64,000 bases of DNA from Caecibacteroides pullorum. GTDB taxonomy: Bacteria; Bacteroidota; Bacteroidia; Bacteroidales; Bacteroidaceae. Location of the stretch: positions 1-64,000 of the forward strand of contig NZ_JAAZTS010000003.1 of NCBI RefSeq assembly GCF_019239235.1. Reading direction: 5' to 3'. A program made the translations under genes and the position numbers. The first letter of the stretch is position 1. Each line of letters begins with the position of its first letter. This document shows, piece after piece, positions 16,717 to 26,546 of this stretch. The notes beneath the pieces are model-generated. The model made no database searches. It was not told where the DNA came from and worked only from the letters and a program-made list of their open reading frames with translations.

Positions 16717-17487
16717 TTATTGTTGGTCCAATGTCTTTCGGGCGGCTTCGGCTCCACTTTGGATGATACGGCGGGCGTGGTGAAACTCCATCATGTCGTA
16801 GTCGTGGGCAGACATCCGGATAAGGATGTCGGGTTTGAAGCGTTCGATGTCGTAGCGGGTAATCTGTTGCATCATCAGGCGCGACGATTCGGCCAGGAGT
16901 TTGTAAGGGTTCATGCGGCGGCGTTTGCCGTTGTCGATGGGAGCATTGACATCGACGGCCACAAGCAGATCGCCTGATGTACGAATGGCGTGGCGCAGAG
17001 GCAGGGGATTGAGCAAGCCTCCGTCCACTAGTATGCGTCCTTCCGTGCGGACGGGACGGAACACCATGGGAATGGAGATAGAAGCACGAATGGCGTTGAA
17101 TAGACTGCCAGAGGTGAATTTCACCTCCTGCTCGCTCACGATGTCCGTGGCCAGGGCGGCATAGGGAAGGGGGAGATTTTCGATGGGCACGTCGGGGACA
17201 ATCTGTTTCAGTTCGCGGATAAAGCGGTCGCCCTTCACCAGGCCGTCGCGGCTCAGAGTGAGGTCGGCCAGCTGGAACATTTTGCGTTTGTCCCAGCTGC
17301 ACAGCCATTCTTTGCATTCGGTCATCCGTCCTGTGGCATACATGGCACCCACCATGGCTCCCATGGAGCTGCCGGTGATGGAGGCGATTTCGTAGCCGTA
17401 TTCCAACAGGGTTTCTATCACACCGATGTGTGCAATGCCACGGGCGCCGCCCATGGAGAGTACGAGGGATATTTTCTGTTTCTCCAT
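16717..17487 (-). CDS. Patatin-like phospholipase
   Basis: The 256-residue protein is a patatin-type acyl hydrolase with a Ser-Asp dyad. The oxyanion block GGARGIAHIG (11-20), nucleophile motif GSSMG (37-41) and VDGGLLNPLP with the catalytic Asp are all present. It resembles the bacterial RssA/YlbK group, small cytoplasmic patatins of unclear substrate, rather than secreted ExoU-type toxins. No signal peptide is seen. ATG at 17487 (MEKQKISLVLSMGG) is chosen because the family's beta strand starts there; upstream in-frame residues overlap the next gene's end region. The neighbour upstream is the potassium channel, 37 bp away and in the same direction. Confidence 0.88.
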   Translation of the reverse strand: MEKQKISLVLSMGGARGIAHIGVIETLLEYGYEIASITGSSMGAMVGAMYATGRMTECKEWLCSWDKRKMFQLADLTLSRDGLVKGDRFIRELKQIVPDVPIENLPLPYAALATDIVSEQEVKFTSGSLFNAIRASISIPMVFRPVRTEGRILVDGGLLNPLPLRHAIRTSGDLLVAVDVNAPIDNGKRRRMNPYKLLAESSRLMMQQITRYDIERFKPDILIRMSAHDYDMMEFHHARRIIQSGAEAARKTLDQQ

Positions 17488-17524
17488 AAATTTAAAATAA
17501 ACAATGTATAATAGAGAGGAACGT

Positions 17525-18433
17525 TCAGAAACGTTCGTCATTGCGCCGTTCCTCATTGGCTTTTTCGGGTTCGGTTTTTTTCAGTCGTGCGCCGCAATAC
17601 TTGCAGTAGAGGGCTTCGAAGTCGTGACCGTCACGGTGGCAACGGGGACAGCGTCGCTTCTCCAGCTTCTTATGTTCGCTCACCATCGTAGCCGAGACAA
17701 TGCCCGTAGGGACGGCTATGATGGTGTAGCCGATGAGCATAATGACGGCCGAGAGGAAGCGGCCCACGGGGGTAACGGGCGTGATGTCGCCATAGCCGAC
17801 GGTCGTCATGGTGACGATGGCCCAGTAGATGCTGTTGGGGATGTTGTTGAATTGAGAGTTGGGGGCATCGCCTTCGATGGCATACATCACCGTGCCCATG
17901 GATGTGACGAGGATGAGCACGAAAAAGAAGAAGATGAAAATCTTCGGTGCACTGATCCATAGCGACCGCAAAAGCAGGTTGCCTTCGTTGATGAAGGTAA
18001 AGAGCTTGAAGATGCGGAAGATGCGGATGAGGCGGAAGGCACGGATGACGAGCAGATAGTGCGTGCCGTGCAGGAAGAAGCTCAGATAGACGGGCAGCGT
18101 GGCCAGCAGGTCGACGATGCCGAAGAAGCTGAAGATGTACTTCCGCGGCTGCTTCAGGCAGTACACACGTGCCAGGTATTCGATGGTGAAGAACAGCGTG
18201 AGCACGTACTCCACGACCCTCAGCACCAGGTATGCCGAATGGGGGAAGATGTGCATACTTTCCAGGATGACGAGCAGCACGCTGAGCACGATGCTGCCAA
18301 TGAGTATGATGTCGAACAGTTTGCCTTTGGGCGTATCCGATTCGAATACGATGGAGTAGATTTTCTGTTTCAGTTCTTCGTTGTGCAGGAAGTGATACCA
18401 ACGTTGGTGTAGGATGGAGAAGTATTTCATCAT
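17525..18433 (-). CDS. Voltage-gated-type potassium channel with zinc-ribbon tail
   Basis: The 302-residue membrane protein has six transmembrane segments. An S4-like helix carries regularly spaced arginines (VIRAFRLIRIFRIFKLF), and the pore loop has the K+ selectivity sequence TVGYGD. After the last helix comes a cytosolic tail with two CxxC pairs (CPRCHRDG...YCKYCGARL), a zinc-ribbon seen in some bacterial ion transporter family members. The protein presumably sets membrane potential or potassium leak. Two tandem ATGs (18433, 18430) give nearly the same product. It precedes the patatin gene, possibly in the same transcript. Confidence 0.88.
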   Translation of the reverse strand: MMKYFSILHQRWYHFLHNEELKQKIYSIVFESDTPKGKLFDIILIGSIVLSVLLVILESMHIFPHSAYLVLRVVEYVLTLFFTIEYLARVYCLKQPRKYIFSFFGIVDLLATLPVYLSFFLHGTHYLLVIRAFRLIRIFRIFKLFTFINEGNLLLRSLWISAPKIFIFFFFVLILVTSMGTVMYAIEGDAPNSQFNNIPNSIYWAIVTMTTVGYGDITPVTPVGRFLSAVIMLIGYTIIAVPTGIVSATMVSEHKKLEKRRCPRCHRDGHDFEALYCKYCGARLKKTEPEKANEERRNDERF

Positions 18434-18482
18434 GCTTTTTTGCTTGGTTATTGTATGGCAAAGTTAGCAATAAATATGAAAT

Positions 18483-18517
18483 AAGCCCGCACGGTTCATC
18501 ACGAATGGTGCGGGCTT
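18483..18517 (-). terminator. Terminator of the RND efflux operon
   Basis: AAGCCCGCAC (18483-18492) pairs perfectly with GTGCGGGCTT (18508-18517). On the minus strand the stem is followed by a T-rich tract. It lies 70 bp downstream of the outer-membrane factor gene and upstream of the potassium channel gene. Confidence 0.8.
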
Positions 18518-18588
18518 CAGGTTGACTTCATAATAAATTGGTTTATGAAGAGAGAGTAGATTTAGTTAACACGGTATTAGAGATGCTT

Positions 18589-19959
18589 TTATTGGTCAGC
18601 TCCTCCACCCAAAGCGTGGTAGAGGTTGATGACTCCCTGTATTTCGCTGTAGCGGTCGGATGCCAATGTCAGTTGGGCCGAGAGAAGTGATTGGCGGGCG
18701 GTGAGCACTTGTAGATAGTTCACCGTACCATATTGCATCAGCAGGCGGGTATCCGAAACGGTGGTTTCCAGCTGCTTCACTTGCTCCATGTCCAACAGAA
18801 TCTGTTCGCGGGCTGTCTGCCATTGGATGAGGGCATTGTTCACCTCCTGTCCGGCATCGAGCAACGACTGTTTGAAGGCCAGTACCGCTTCCTCTTGTTG
18901 AGCTTTGGCTATTTTCAGATTGGCAATGTTTTGTCCACGATTGAAGAGTGGCTGTACGAGAGATCCCACTGCCTGCAGGAGCCAGGCACCTGGATTGGTG
19001 ATGGCTGCTCCGCCACTATTGGTCCATCCTGCACTTCCACTTAGCGTGATACTGGGGTAGAAGGTCGAGCGGGCGGAGTTGGTCGCATAGAAGGCTTGCA
19101 TCAGCGAGGCTTCAGCCTGGCGTACATCCGGACGGCGTGACAGCAGTTCGATAGGCAGGCCTACGGACATACGGTCGGGGAATTGCTGGTCGTTCAGCGT
19201 GCCTCGCTCGAGGCGGTGAGGAACTTCGCCGATAAAGACGCATAAGGCGTTTTCCTGCTCGGCTACCTGTCGCTGGAGTGAGAGGAGCGACGACTCGGCA
19301 CTGAGCCGTGAAGCTTCGGCCTAGCTCAATGTAGCACGATCGGCTTCGCCTGCATTCATCAGGGCGTGGAGAGACTTGACATATTCACGCCAGCTTTCGG
19401 CTGTTTGCGTGGTGACTCTTACCTGTTCGTCGAGCATCAGCAGGGCATAGTAGCTGTCGGCTACGGTGGCTATGACTTGTGTCTGCATAGCCTGCCGGTA
19501 GGCCTCGCTTTCGAGCAGGGCGGCACGGGCGCCGCGTTTGGCGTTGGTTAGCTTTCCGAAGAGGTCGATTTCCCACGAGGCAGAACCTCCCAGCGAGTAG
19601 GTCTTCTGCGTCTTGCTTCCGTCGAAGCTGGAGAGATTTCCTTGCGGTTCGAGCTGCAGGGATGGCAGGTAGGCTAGCTTGGACGACATCAGGGTGGCCT
19701 GTGCTTCCTTGACACGCAAGGCAGCTGTCTGCAGGTCGGTGTTGGCCTCTAGGCCACGGTGTATAAGCGACTGGAGACACGGGTCGGTGAACAGTTCCTC
19801 CCATCCCAACGAGGCGATGGACGAGGCTGTGTCGGGAGCGGCGTCGGCACGGTAGAGGCTGTCGGCCTGTACTGTACCCAAGTCGGGCCGTTCGTATTTG
19901 TTATATATGCCGCAACCGGTTGTCAGTACGGACAGGGCGGCTATCAATATCTTTTTCAT
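18589..19959 (-). pseudogene. RND outer-membrane factor (NodT/OprM type), amber-interrupted
   Basis: The frame from 19959 encodes a lipoprotein signal (LSVLTTGC) and the first half of a NodT/OprM-type outer-membrane channel, the exit duct of tripartite efflux pumps. At 19321-19323 the codon TAG stops it after 212 residues (..DRATLS, stop, AEASRLS). The same frame then runs on with perfect family similarity to 18589, giving a full length of about 456 residues, normal for the class. Relatives have Gln here, so one CAG-to-TAG change explains the break. A restart at ATG 19170 would make only the second repeat. The pump may be defective, rely on another channel, or be rescued by suppression; a sequencing error is possible. 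Confidence 0.88.
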
Positions 19960-19989
19960 TCTCTTTTTCTGTTATGGTTTGTATAATTG

Positions 19990-22900
19990 TCAGTCCTCTT
20001 CGTGTTTGCGGGCAGGCATCAGCCTTTCCTGCAAGGTCTGGAAGACAATGAACAGTGTGGGCACCACGAAAAGCAGCGCCAATGTTCCGACGATCATTCC
20101 GCCTACGGTTCCTACACCTAGGGAGATGTTACCGTTGGCTCCGGCACCCGAGGCAACAACCAGTGGAAACAGACCGATGATCATCGTAAGGGCTGTCATC
20201 AGGATGGGGCGCAGACGGACGCCGGCTGCCGATACGGCTGCCTGTGCGATGGTCATGCCCTGACGGCGGCGGGCTGAGGCATACTCGGTCAGCAGGATGG
20301 CTGTTTTGGCCAGCAGACCGATCAGCATGATGAGACCTGTCTGCATGTAGATGTTGTTTTCCAGTCCCCACATCTTGGCGAAGAGGAAACTTCCCATCAG
20401 TCCAAACGGTACACTCAACATGACGGCCAGCGGCACGAAGATACTCTCATATAGGGCGCAGAGGATGAGGAAGACGAAGATGATGCAGATGGCGAAAATG
20501 ATGACCGTGTTGCTTCCGCTTCCGGCCTCTTCACGTGTGATACCACCGAACTCGTAGCCGTAGCCGACGGGCAATGTCTCCTTGGCTACTTCGGCAATGG
20601 CGGCAATGGCTTCACCCGTACTGTAACCGTCGGCCGGAAGGCCGTTCACCTGGATGGAACTATAGAGGTTGAAACGGCTGAGCGTCTCAGTTCCGTATAC
20701 TTTGGTCAAGGTGACAAACTGTCCGATGGGGGCCATCTCACCCGACGAGGTACGTATGAACATATTGTTCAAGGCGTTCTTGTCCAGACGATAAGTCTTG
20801 TCGGCCTGTACCATGACGCGGTAGAGTTTGGAGAAACGATTGAAATTGGACGAATAGTTTCCGCCGATGAAGCCTGACAGAACGCTGAGCACATCGGTAG
20901 TCGTAACGCCTGCGCGTTGGCATCGGGCGGCATCCACTTCGACGGTATATTGCGGGAATTTTGTGTCAAATGAAGTATAGGCCATCTGGATTTCGGGACG
21001 CTGGTTCAGAGCAGCGATGAAATCCGTGGTATATTTCTGTAATGTGTTGATGTCGCCACCTGCACGGTCTTGTACATAGAGTTCGAAGCCGTTTCCCATA
21101 CCGTAGCCCATGATGGTCGGTTGGGCAAAAACGAAGAGCTTAGCCGATTTGATATTGGCTGTGCGACGGTAAATCTCGCTGATGACAGCGTTGATGTTGT
21201 CTTGGCTTTTTGTCCGTTCGTCCCAGGGTTTCAGTTTGATGATGAGCATACCACCTGACGGTGCCTGTCCGCCCATCATACTATAGCCGCTGACATTGGA
21301 GTAACGGGATATCTGGGGAATGTCTTTGATACATTTCTCGACTTCGGACATGGCTTTGATGGTCTGCGAGAGACTGCTGCCCGGAGGAGTGGTGACGTTC
21401 ATAAAGATACAGCCCATGTCTTCCTCGGGGACCAGACCAGTCTTGGTCGTTTTCATCAAGACCACCAGCAAGGCGATACTGGCTACCAGTGCAGTTCCTA
21501 CTATCCATTTGCGACGGAAGAACCACTTTACTCCACCTTTGTATCGAAGAATCAGACGGTTGAACGAAGCTTCGAAAGCCTGGTGAAAACGGGAAGAAAA
21601 ACTTAGTTTCTGGCCGGTAGAGGTATCGATGTGCGGTGTCATGATCAGGGCACACAAGGCAGGACTCAGGGTAAGGGCGTTGATGGCCGAAATGCCCACG
21701 GCAACAGCCATAGTCAAACCAAACTGCATGTAGAAGGTTCCGCTGGTGCCTCCCATGAACGAAGAAGGAATGAACACGGCCATAAATACCAGTGATGTGG
21801 TAACAATGGCAGCTGCAATGCCGTCCATGGCGCCCGTCGTGGCTTTATAAGGTGAACGGACACCTTCGTCGAACTTGGCCTGTACCGCCTCGACCACTAC
21901 AATGGCATCGTCAACTACCGTACCGATGACCAACACAAGCGCGAAGAGTGTCAACAGGTTGAGGCTGAAGCCGGCTATATAAAGGAAAGCAAACGTACCT
22001 ACCAGCGACACGATGATGGACACAGCAGGAATGATGGTGGAACGTACACTTTGCAGGAAGACATACACAACGAGGATAACGAGGATGATGGCTTCAATCA
22101 AGGTCTTCACCACTTCGTTGATGGAGGCGTCGAGGAAGTCCTTCGTACTCATCAGGTCGGTCAATACCAATCCTTTTGGCAACTCTTTGGCTATTTCTGC
22201 AGTCAGTTTGTCGATTTCTTCAATGATTTCGTTGGCATTGGAACCGGCTGTTTGCGAAATCATACAAGTGGCACCCGGATGACCGTTGATCTCACTGTTG
22301 TAGGCATAACTTTGGGCACCAAGTTCAACTTTAGCAATATCCTTCAGACGGAGTACTTCACCGTTTGAGAGAGATTTGATAACGATGTTGCCGAATTCTT
22401 CAGATGTCTCGTATCGTCCGCGGTATTTGAGGGTGTACTGATAGGTGTTTTCCGAATCCTCACCCAGCGTACCGATAGCAGCTTCTACATTTTGGTCACC
22501 TAGAGCACTGATAACGTCGTCGGGTACCAGCGAATACTGAGCCATGACTTGGGGATTGAGCCAGATACGCATCGCGTAGTCGCCACCCATCACGTTCACA
22601 TTACCTACACCAGTGATACGTGAAAGACGAGGTTCGACGTTAATCTTGAAATAGTTGTTGATGAATGTCTGGTCATAGCTGTTGTCGGGACTGTAGAGGG
22701 CCAGAATTTTCAGCATACTGTTTTGCCTTTTTTCTACGGTTACACCGATTTTGGTCACTTCAGCCGGCAAAAGACCCTCGGCTTCGGACACACGGTTCTT
22801 GGTGTTGATGGTAGCCATGTCGGGGTCTGTACCCTGCTTGAAGTAAACAGTGATGCTTCCCGAACCGTTGTTGGTGGCGGTAGAGGTCATGTAGGTCATG

Positions 22901-23124
22901 TTTTCTACACCGTTGATGGCTTCTTCCAATGGGACAATGACACTCTTTTGTACGGTTTCGGCATTGGCACCTGTATAGCTGGTCGATACCGATACGGTAG
23001 GTGGTGCGATGTCGGGATATTGTTCCATAGGCAGATTGAACAGGCTGATGAGGCCCAGCATCAATATCAACACCGATATGACGCATGCCAGGATGGGGCG
23101 GTCAATGAATGTTCTAAGTTTCAT
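19990..23124 (-). CDS. RND multidrug efflux pump, AcrB/HAE1 type
   Basis: The 1044-residue inner-membrane antiporter has the standard start (MKLRTFIDRPILACVISVLI), duplicated six-helix halves and two large periplasmic loops. Family marks include YPDIAPPTVSVSTSYTGANA and the proton-relay helix text LVLVIGTVVDDAIVVVE with paired Asp. Length matches AcrB. It exports drugs, bile salts or other amphipaths from the periplasm together with the adaptor encoded 21 bp upstream and the outer-membrane factor 30 bp downstream. The divergent AraC-type gene is the likely regulator. Confidence 0.95.
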   Translation of the reverse strand: MKLRTFIDRPILACVISVLILMLGLISLFNLPMEQYPDIAPPTVSVSTSYTGANAETVQKSVIVPLEEAINGVENMTYMTSTATNNGSGSITVYFKQGTDPDMATINTKNRVSEAEGLLPAEVTKIGVTVEKRQNSMLKILALYSPDNSYDQTFINNYFKINVEPRLSRITGVGNVNVMGGDYAMRIWLNPQVMAQYSLVPDDVISALGDQNVEAAIGTLGEDSENTYQYTLKYRGRYETSEEFGNIVIKSLSNGEVLRLKDIAKVELGAQSYAYNSEINGHPGATCMISQTAGSNANEIIEEIDKLTAEIAKELPKGLVLTDLMSTKDFLDASINEVVKTLIEAIILVILVVYVFLQSVRSTIIPAVSIIVSLVGTFAFLYIAGFSLNLLTLFALVLVIGTVVDDAIVVVEAVQAKFDEGVRSPYKATTGAMDGIAAAIVTTSLVFMAVFIPSSFMGGTSGTFYMQFGLTMAVAVGISAINALTLSPALCALIMTPHIDTSTGQKLSFSSRFHQAFEASFNRLILRYKGGVKWFFRRKWIVGTALVASIALLVVLMKTTKTGLVPEEDMGCIFMNVTTPPGSSLSQTIKAMSEVEKCIKDIPQISRYSNVSGYSMMGGQAPSGGMLIIKLKPWDERTKSQDNINAVISEIYRRTANIKSAKLFVFAQPTIMGYGMGNGFELYVQDRAGGDINTLQKYTTDFIAALNQRPEIQMAYTSFDTKFPQYTVEVDAARCQRAGVTTTDVLSVLSGFIGGNYSSNFNRFSKLYRVMVQADKTYRLDKNALNNMFIRTSSGEMAPIGQFVTLTKVYGTETLSRFNLYSSIQVNGLPADGYSTGEAIAAIAEVAKETLPVGYGYEFGGITREEAGSGSNTVIIFAICIIFVFLILCALYESIFVPLAVMLSVPFGLMGSFLFAKMWGLENNIYMQTGLIMLIGLLAKTAILLTEYASARRRQGMTIAQAAVSAAGVRLRPILMTALTMIIGLFPLVVASGAGANGNISLGVGTVGGMIVGTLALLFVVPTLFIVFQTLQERLMPARKHEED

Positions 23125-23145
23125 AACGTAGTCCTCCTTTCAGAT

Positions 23146-24270
23146 TTAATTGGCAGGTGCGTTATCGGCTGTTGGGGTACCTACTACGGTTCCTTCCTGA
23201 ACCAGACCGGCCCCTTCGGCAATGATGGTTTCACCTTCTTCCAATCCGCTTTCTATAATGTATTCTTTTCCATCATTTATGGGGAATACACTTACTTGGG
23301 AAGATGTAGCCTTTCCGTCTACTACTTTATATACGAATATTTTGTCCTGGATTTCGTAGGTAGCTTCCTGAGGAACGATGAGTACGTTTTCCTTTATATA
23401 AGGAAGGACGACAGTTCCGCTTCCTCCGTTGCGCAGGATGTGTTCGGGATTTGGGAAAGTTGCCCTTAGGCTTACAGCTCCCGTACTGGTGTCAATTGTT
23501 CCGCTGATGGCGTCGATGCGTCCCTTATGGGCATATGTCAGTCCATCGCTGAGTTTCAGTTCTACTTCGGGCATTTGCTTCATGGCTTCATCCAGTGTTT
23601 TGTACTGACGTATCAGTGAAAGTACCTGGCTTTCGGTCATGGAGAAATAAACATACATCTCTGTATCGTCGGACACGGTAGTGAGGGGTGTAGTGATCGA
23701 TGCGTCTACCAAGGCTCCTACACGATAGGGGAGCATACCCGACACACCGTCTACAGGACTTCTCACTTCGGTATACGATAGGTCATTACGTGCGTTCACT
23801 TCTTCAGCTTTGGCTTGTGCCAGTGTAGCTTCGGCTTGTAGCAAACTGTTGCGTGCAGTTTGTAGATCGAAGGCTGATACTACGTTCTCTTTGAAAAGTT
23901 GTTCTTTACTGTCTGCTGTCAGTCGGGCCGTGGCTACCGAGGCTTCGGCGCTTTTGACGTTGGCAATGGCTGTTTCGAGGGCTGCTTTATAAGGCACTTG
24001 ATCTATGATGACCAGTGTCTGTCCTTTTTTTACTTGAGCTCCCTCGGCAATACATACCTGGGTGATGGTTCCGCTAACTTGCGGGCGTATTTCTACACTT
24101 TGTCGTCCGTTGATGACGGCTGTATAACTTTGACTCAGTGTACGTGATCCGCGTGACACTTCCATTGTTTTGTAGTTTCCTCCGTTCATATTTAGAGGAG
24201 CATTCTTACATGCGGTGGCAAGCAGGAGGCAGAGGCTCCATGTGCTTGCGCGTAAAAACATTCTTTTCAT
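23146..24270 (-). CDS. RND efflux periplasmic adaptor lipoprotein
   Basis: The 374-residue protein begins with a lipoprotein signal peptide whose lipobox LATAC places the acylated Cys at residue 21. A barrel-sandwich hybrid (VEIRPQVSGTITQVCIAEGA, partner half SYTEVRSPVDGVSGMLPYRVG) flanks a helical hairpin (about 95-160), followed by beta-barrel and membrane-proximal domains, as in AcrA/MexA. It links the inner-membrane pump to the outer-membrane channel. It is the first gene of the operon, with a -7 box at 24304-24311 in front. Confidence 0.94.
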   Translation of the reverse strand: MKRMFLRASTWSLCLLLATACKNAPLNMNGGNYKTMEVSRGSRTLSQSYTAVINGRQSVEIRPQVSGTITQVCIAEGAQVKKGQTLVIIDQVPYKAALETAIANVKSAEASVATARLTADSKEQLFKENVVSAFDLQTARNSLLQAEATLAQAKAEEVNARNDLSYTEVRSPVDGVSGMLPYRVGALVDASITTPLTTVSDDTEMYVYFSMTESQVLSLIRQYKTLDEAMKQMPEVELKLSDGLTYAHKGRIDAISGTIDTSTGAVSLRATFPNPEHILRNGGSGTVVLPYIKENVLIVPQEATYEIQDKIFVYKVVDGKATSSQVSVFPINDGKEYIIESGLEEGETIIAEGAGLVQEGTVVGTPTADNAPAN

Positions 24271-24303
24271 TCTTAACTTAATTCATTTAAATGATTATGG
24301 CCG

Positions 24304-24360
24304 CAAAGTTATCGGCAATGTAGGGGCTTCTTTTGGTTTGGTTTCACTTCAGATTGGTTT
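24304..24360 (-). promoter_or_regulatory. Efflux operon promoter with repeated TTGGTTT sites
   Basis: On the minus strand TAACTTTG (24311 down to 24304) is a -7 box 34 bp before the adaptor ATG. I see no matching TTTG at -33. Just upstream, the plus-strand heptamer TTGGTTT occurs at 24333, 24338 and 24354; the last two are 16 bp apart. Direct half-sites at such a spacing, next to a promoter lacking its -33 box, would suit activation by the divergent AraC-type protein. The operator role is inference. Confidence 0.5.
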
Positions 24361-24455
24361 GAAATCACGTATTACCACTTTTTTGCTTTATATTTTTTAA
24401 TAAGTGAAAAAAGGCTTCGGACTTTCAAGTCTTTCTTCTATATTTACCCTCGAAA

Positions 24456-24474
24456 AAGAGCAAGAGATGCTCTT
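24456..24474 (+). promoter_or_regulatory. Inverted repeat in the AraC-type gene leader
   Basis: AAGAGCA (24456-24462) and TGCTCTT (24468-24474) form a 7-bp stem with a 5-base loop, 62 bp before the regulator's ATG and just after a weak -7-like TATATTTA at 24439-24446. It may be an operator or an RNA hairpin in the leader. Confidence 0.35.
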
Positions 24475-24536
24475 GAACAAGGTTCGCTGGAAGAGAGAGA
24501 AAGCAGATGGTTTCATAATAAATTGATGAATGGAAT

Positions 24537-25469
24537 ATGGTAAATCTGAAAGAGTATGTTCTCGACTGGTTAGGACCGGATAGGGTGCAGGCCGGTATTG
24601 TGGAAATGGCGGCATGCGGTAGTGAAGTGATAATGGTGAAGTTGGTAGGGGCTTGTCTGACATTGGGTCGAAAGCTTCCTGATAGAGAACATCACGTTAG
24701 TATGCTGATGACCAGAGGTGAGCTTCGTCTGACATTGAACGGTGATCGCGTGGGGTTGTTTGCTCCGGCTTATATTGACTTTATTGCTTCTAACCAATGG
24801 AAAAATGTGACAGTAGAAGGAAATCTGGAAGGTTATCTGTTGGTGGTTGAACGGAATTTTTTTCTTGAAACGACTTCTAAATTGCGTTCTAGAATCTCAG
24901 AGAAGATGATGGCTTATGCTAAACGACCTTTTGTCTCACTGAACAGTGAAGAGGTAGTGGGACTTCAGGGACTCTCTTCTTCTTTATTTGCTTTGATGTC
25001 GGCAGAAAAGAATGGCATCTTTCATCGTGAATTAGTACAGAGCATGTTGCGTGCCTGTCAGTGTGAGCTATGGAATATTGTTTTTCGTCAGGGTGAGTCT
25101 GTAGAGAAAGCGGAAGAACCTTATCGTTTGGGAGAAATGGTTGCACATTTTCTTTATCTGGCTCACACCTATTGTTGCGAACGTCACGAAGTGAACTGGT
25201 ATTGCGAACAGTTGGGTGTGTCGCCCAATGCCTTGACTGCAACATTAAAAAGATTTTATGGGAAAACGGCCCGTAGCATTATAGACGACTTGCTTATAAC
25301 TGAGGCAAAGGTCACTTTGAGGAACCCTGAATTGAGCGTGCAGGATATATCTGACAAATTTTGCTTCAGTGACCAATCGGCTTTTGGCAAGTTCTTCAAA
25401 CGTTATTGTGGAATGTCTCCTGCTCTCTTCCGTCGTGAGCAGGAGAAGGGAAAACAGGTTGATTGTTAG
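24537..25469 (+). CDS. AraC-family regulator beside the RND operon
   Basis: The 310-residue protein ends in an AraC-type double helix-turn-helix (about 215-300): YCEQLGVSPNALTATLKRFY in the first motif, then LSVQDISDKFCFSDQSAFGK and the closing FKRYCGMSPALFRR. The N-terminal 200 residues are a sensing domain of the kind common in Bacteroidetes regulators, with no clear ligand clue. It diverges from the RND efflux operon across a 266-bp gap containing repeated TTGGTTT sites, which supports a local activator role. Its stop overlaps the convergent histidine kinase stop by 4 bp. Confidence 0.88.
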   Translation: MVNLKEYVLDWLGPDRVQAGIVEMAACGSEVIMVKLVGACLTLGRKLPDREHHVSMLMTRGELRLTLNGDRVGLFAPAYIDFIASNQWKNVTVEGNLEGYLLVVERNFFLETTSKLRSRISEKMMAYAKRPFVSLNSEEVVGLQGLSSSLFALMSAEKNGIFHRELVQSMLRACQCELWNIVFRQGESVEKAEEPYRLGEMVAHFLYLAHTYCCERHEVNWYCEQLGVSPNALTATLKRFYGKTARSIIDDLLITEAKVTLRNPELSVQDISDKFCFSDQSAFGKFFKRYCGMSPALFRREQEKGKQVDC

Positions 25470-26542
25470 TGATTGTTAAGTATATTGCGATTGGAATTTT
25501 GTGGCAGAGAAATTGTAAACGAAGTTTTATGATAGGGGTGGGAGATTACAGATAATTCTCCACCATGCATACGTATAATTTGCCGGGATAAACTGAGGCC
25601 TATGCCTGTTCCATTCGTTTTTGTGGTAAAAAAAGGTATAAATATATCTTCAATTAGGTTAGATGGAATGCCAGAACCGTTATCTGTTATCTTTATGAAT
25701 AGTATCGTTTCTTTGCGGTATATTTCTATATGTATTTTTTTATTAGGTTGTTGTGTAAATGCTTGTATTGCATTTTTCAACAAATTGATTAAAACTTGCG
25801 ATAACATTTTCTCATCTGCATAAATTTTTATTTCTGGTTGAAAAAGGTCAACCGAAAAATCGATATGCTGTTGTACTAAATCTTCTTTGTATAGTGTCTG
25901 AATGCTTTCAATTAAATCTGTTAATGAAAAATACTTCATTTCAGGATGCTTTAATCCTGAAAATTGTCTATATGATTCTGTGAAATAAATTAGATTTTGT
26001 CCCTGGCTTTTGATGGTTTCGAGTCCACGTATTGTTTTTTCAATGGTGTGATCCGTAATGTGTTTTGTGTGTTCTGAAGTATTTTTTATTTGAAAATAAG
26101 AAAGAAGGGTTTCAGATAGTGAAACAATGGGTGTGATAGAATTCATTATTTCATGTGTCAAGACTCGCATTAGCTTTTCCCAAGACTCATATTCTTTTTG
26201 ATGTAATTTACGCTCGAACTCAATCTTTTTATGTTCTGACATTAAAGTACATACTCTATTAAAAGATGCATATAAATATCGTTGTTCTTTGGATCCAATA
26301 TTTTCTGGGAAGTAAAGCATGGATTCATCATCTTCTATAGAATTAAAAAAAAGTTTCATTTTCCGATTATAAGAATTCAGGTAATAAACAAGTCTTCCAA
26401 TAAGGCCAAAAGCTATTAGAATCGTAATTGTTCCTAGTATTATAGCTTTTCTTGAAATAATACCTGCAAGCCCGAGTCCAAGTGTAAAGACTATGAGTAA
26501 TACAAATAAAAGGATGTGTATGTATAAACGAGTGCTAAACAT
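25466..26542 (-). CDS. Membrane histidine kinase, NtrB/NtrY-like
   Basis: The 358-residue sensor has two N-terminal membrane helices (about 6-28 and 33-55) with almost no periplasmic loop, so it may sense within the membrane or from the cytosol. The phosphoacceptor is H130 in LTHEIMNSITP. The ATPase domain shows LINLLKNAIQAF (N box), ITDNGSGIP (G1) and NGTGIGLSLSR (G2). It lies 4 bp behind the NtrC-type regulator gene and should phosphorylate it. The DNA is AT-rich compared with the RND genes next door. It ends in a tail-to-tail overlap with the AraC-type gene. Confidence 0.92.
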   Translation of the reverse strand: MFSTRLYIHILLFVLLIVFTLGLGLAGIISRKAIILGTITILIAFGLIGRLVYYLNSYNRKMKLFFNSIEDDESMLYFPENIGSKEQRYLYASFNRVCTLMSEHKKIEFERKLHQKEYESWEKLMRVLTHEIMNSITPIVSLSETLLSYFQIKNTSEHTKHITDHTIEKTIRGLETIKSQGQNLIYFTESYRQFSGLKHPEMKYFSLTDLIESIQTLYKEDLVQQHIDFSVDLFQPEIKIYADEKMLSQVLINLLKNAIQAFTQQPNKKIHIEIYRKETILFIKITDNGSGIPSNLIEDIFIPFFTTKTNGTGIGLSLSRQIIRMHGGELSVISHPYHKTSFTISLPQNSNRNILNNH

Positions 26543-26546
26543 TTAA

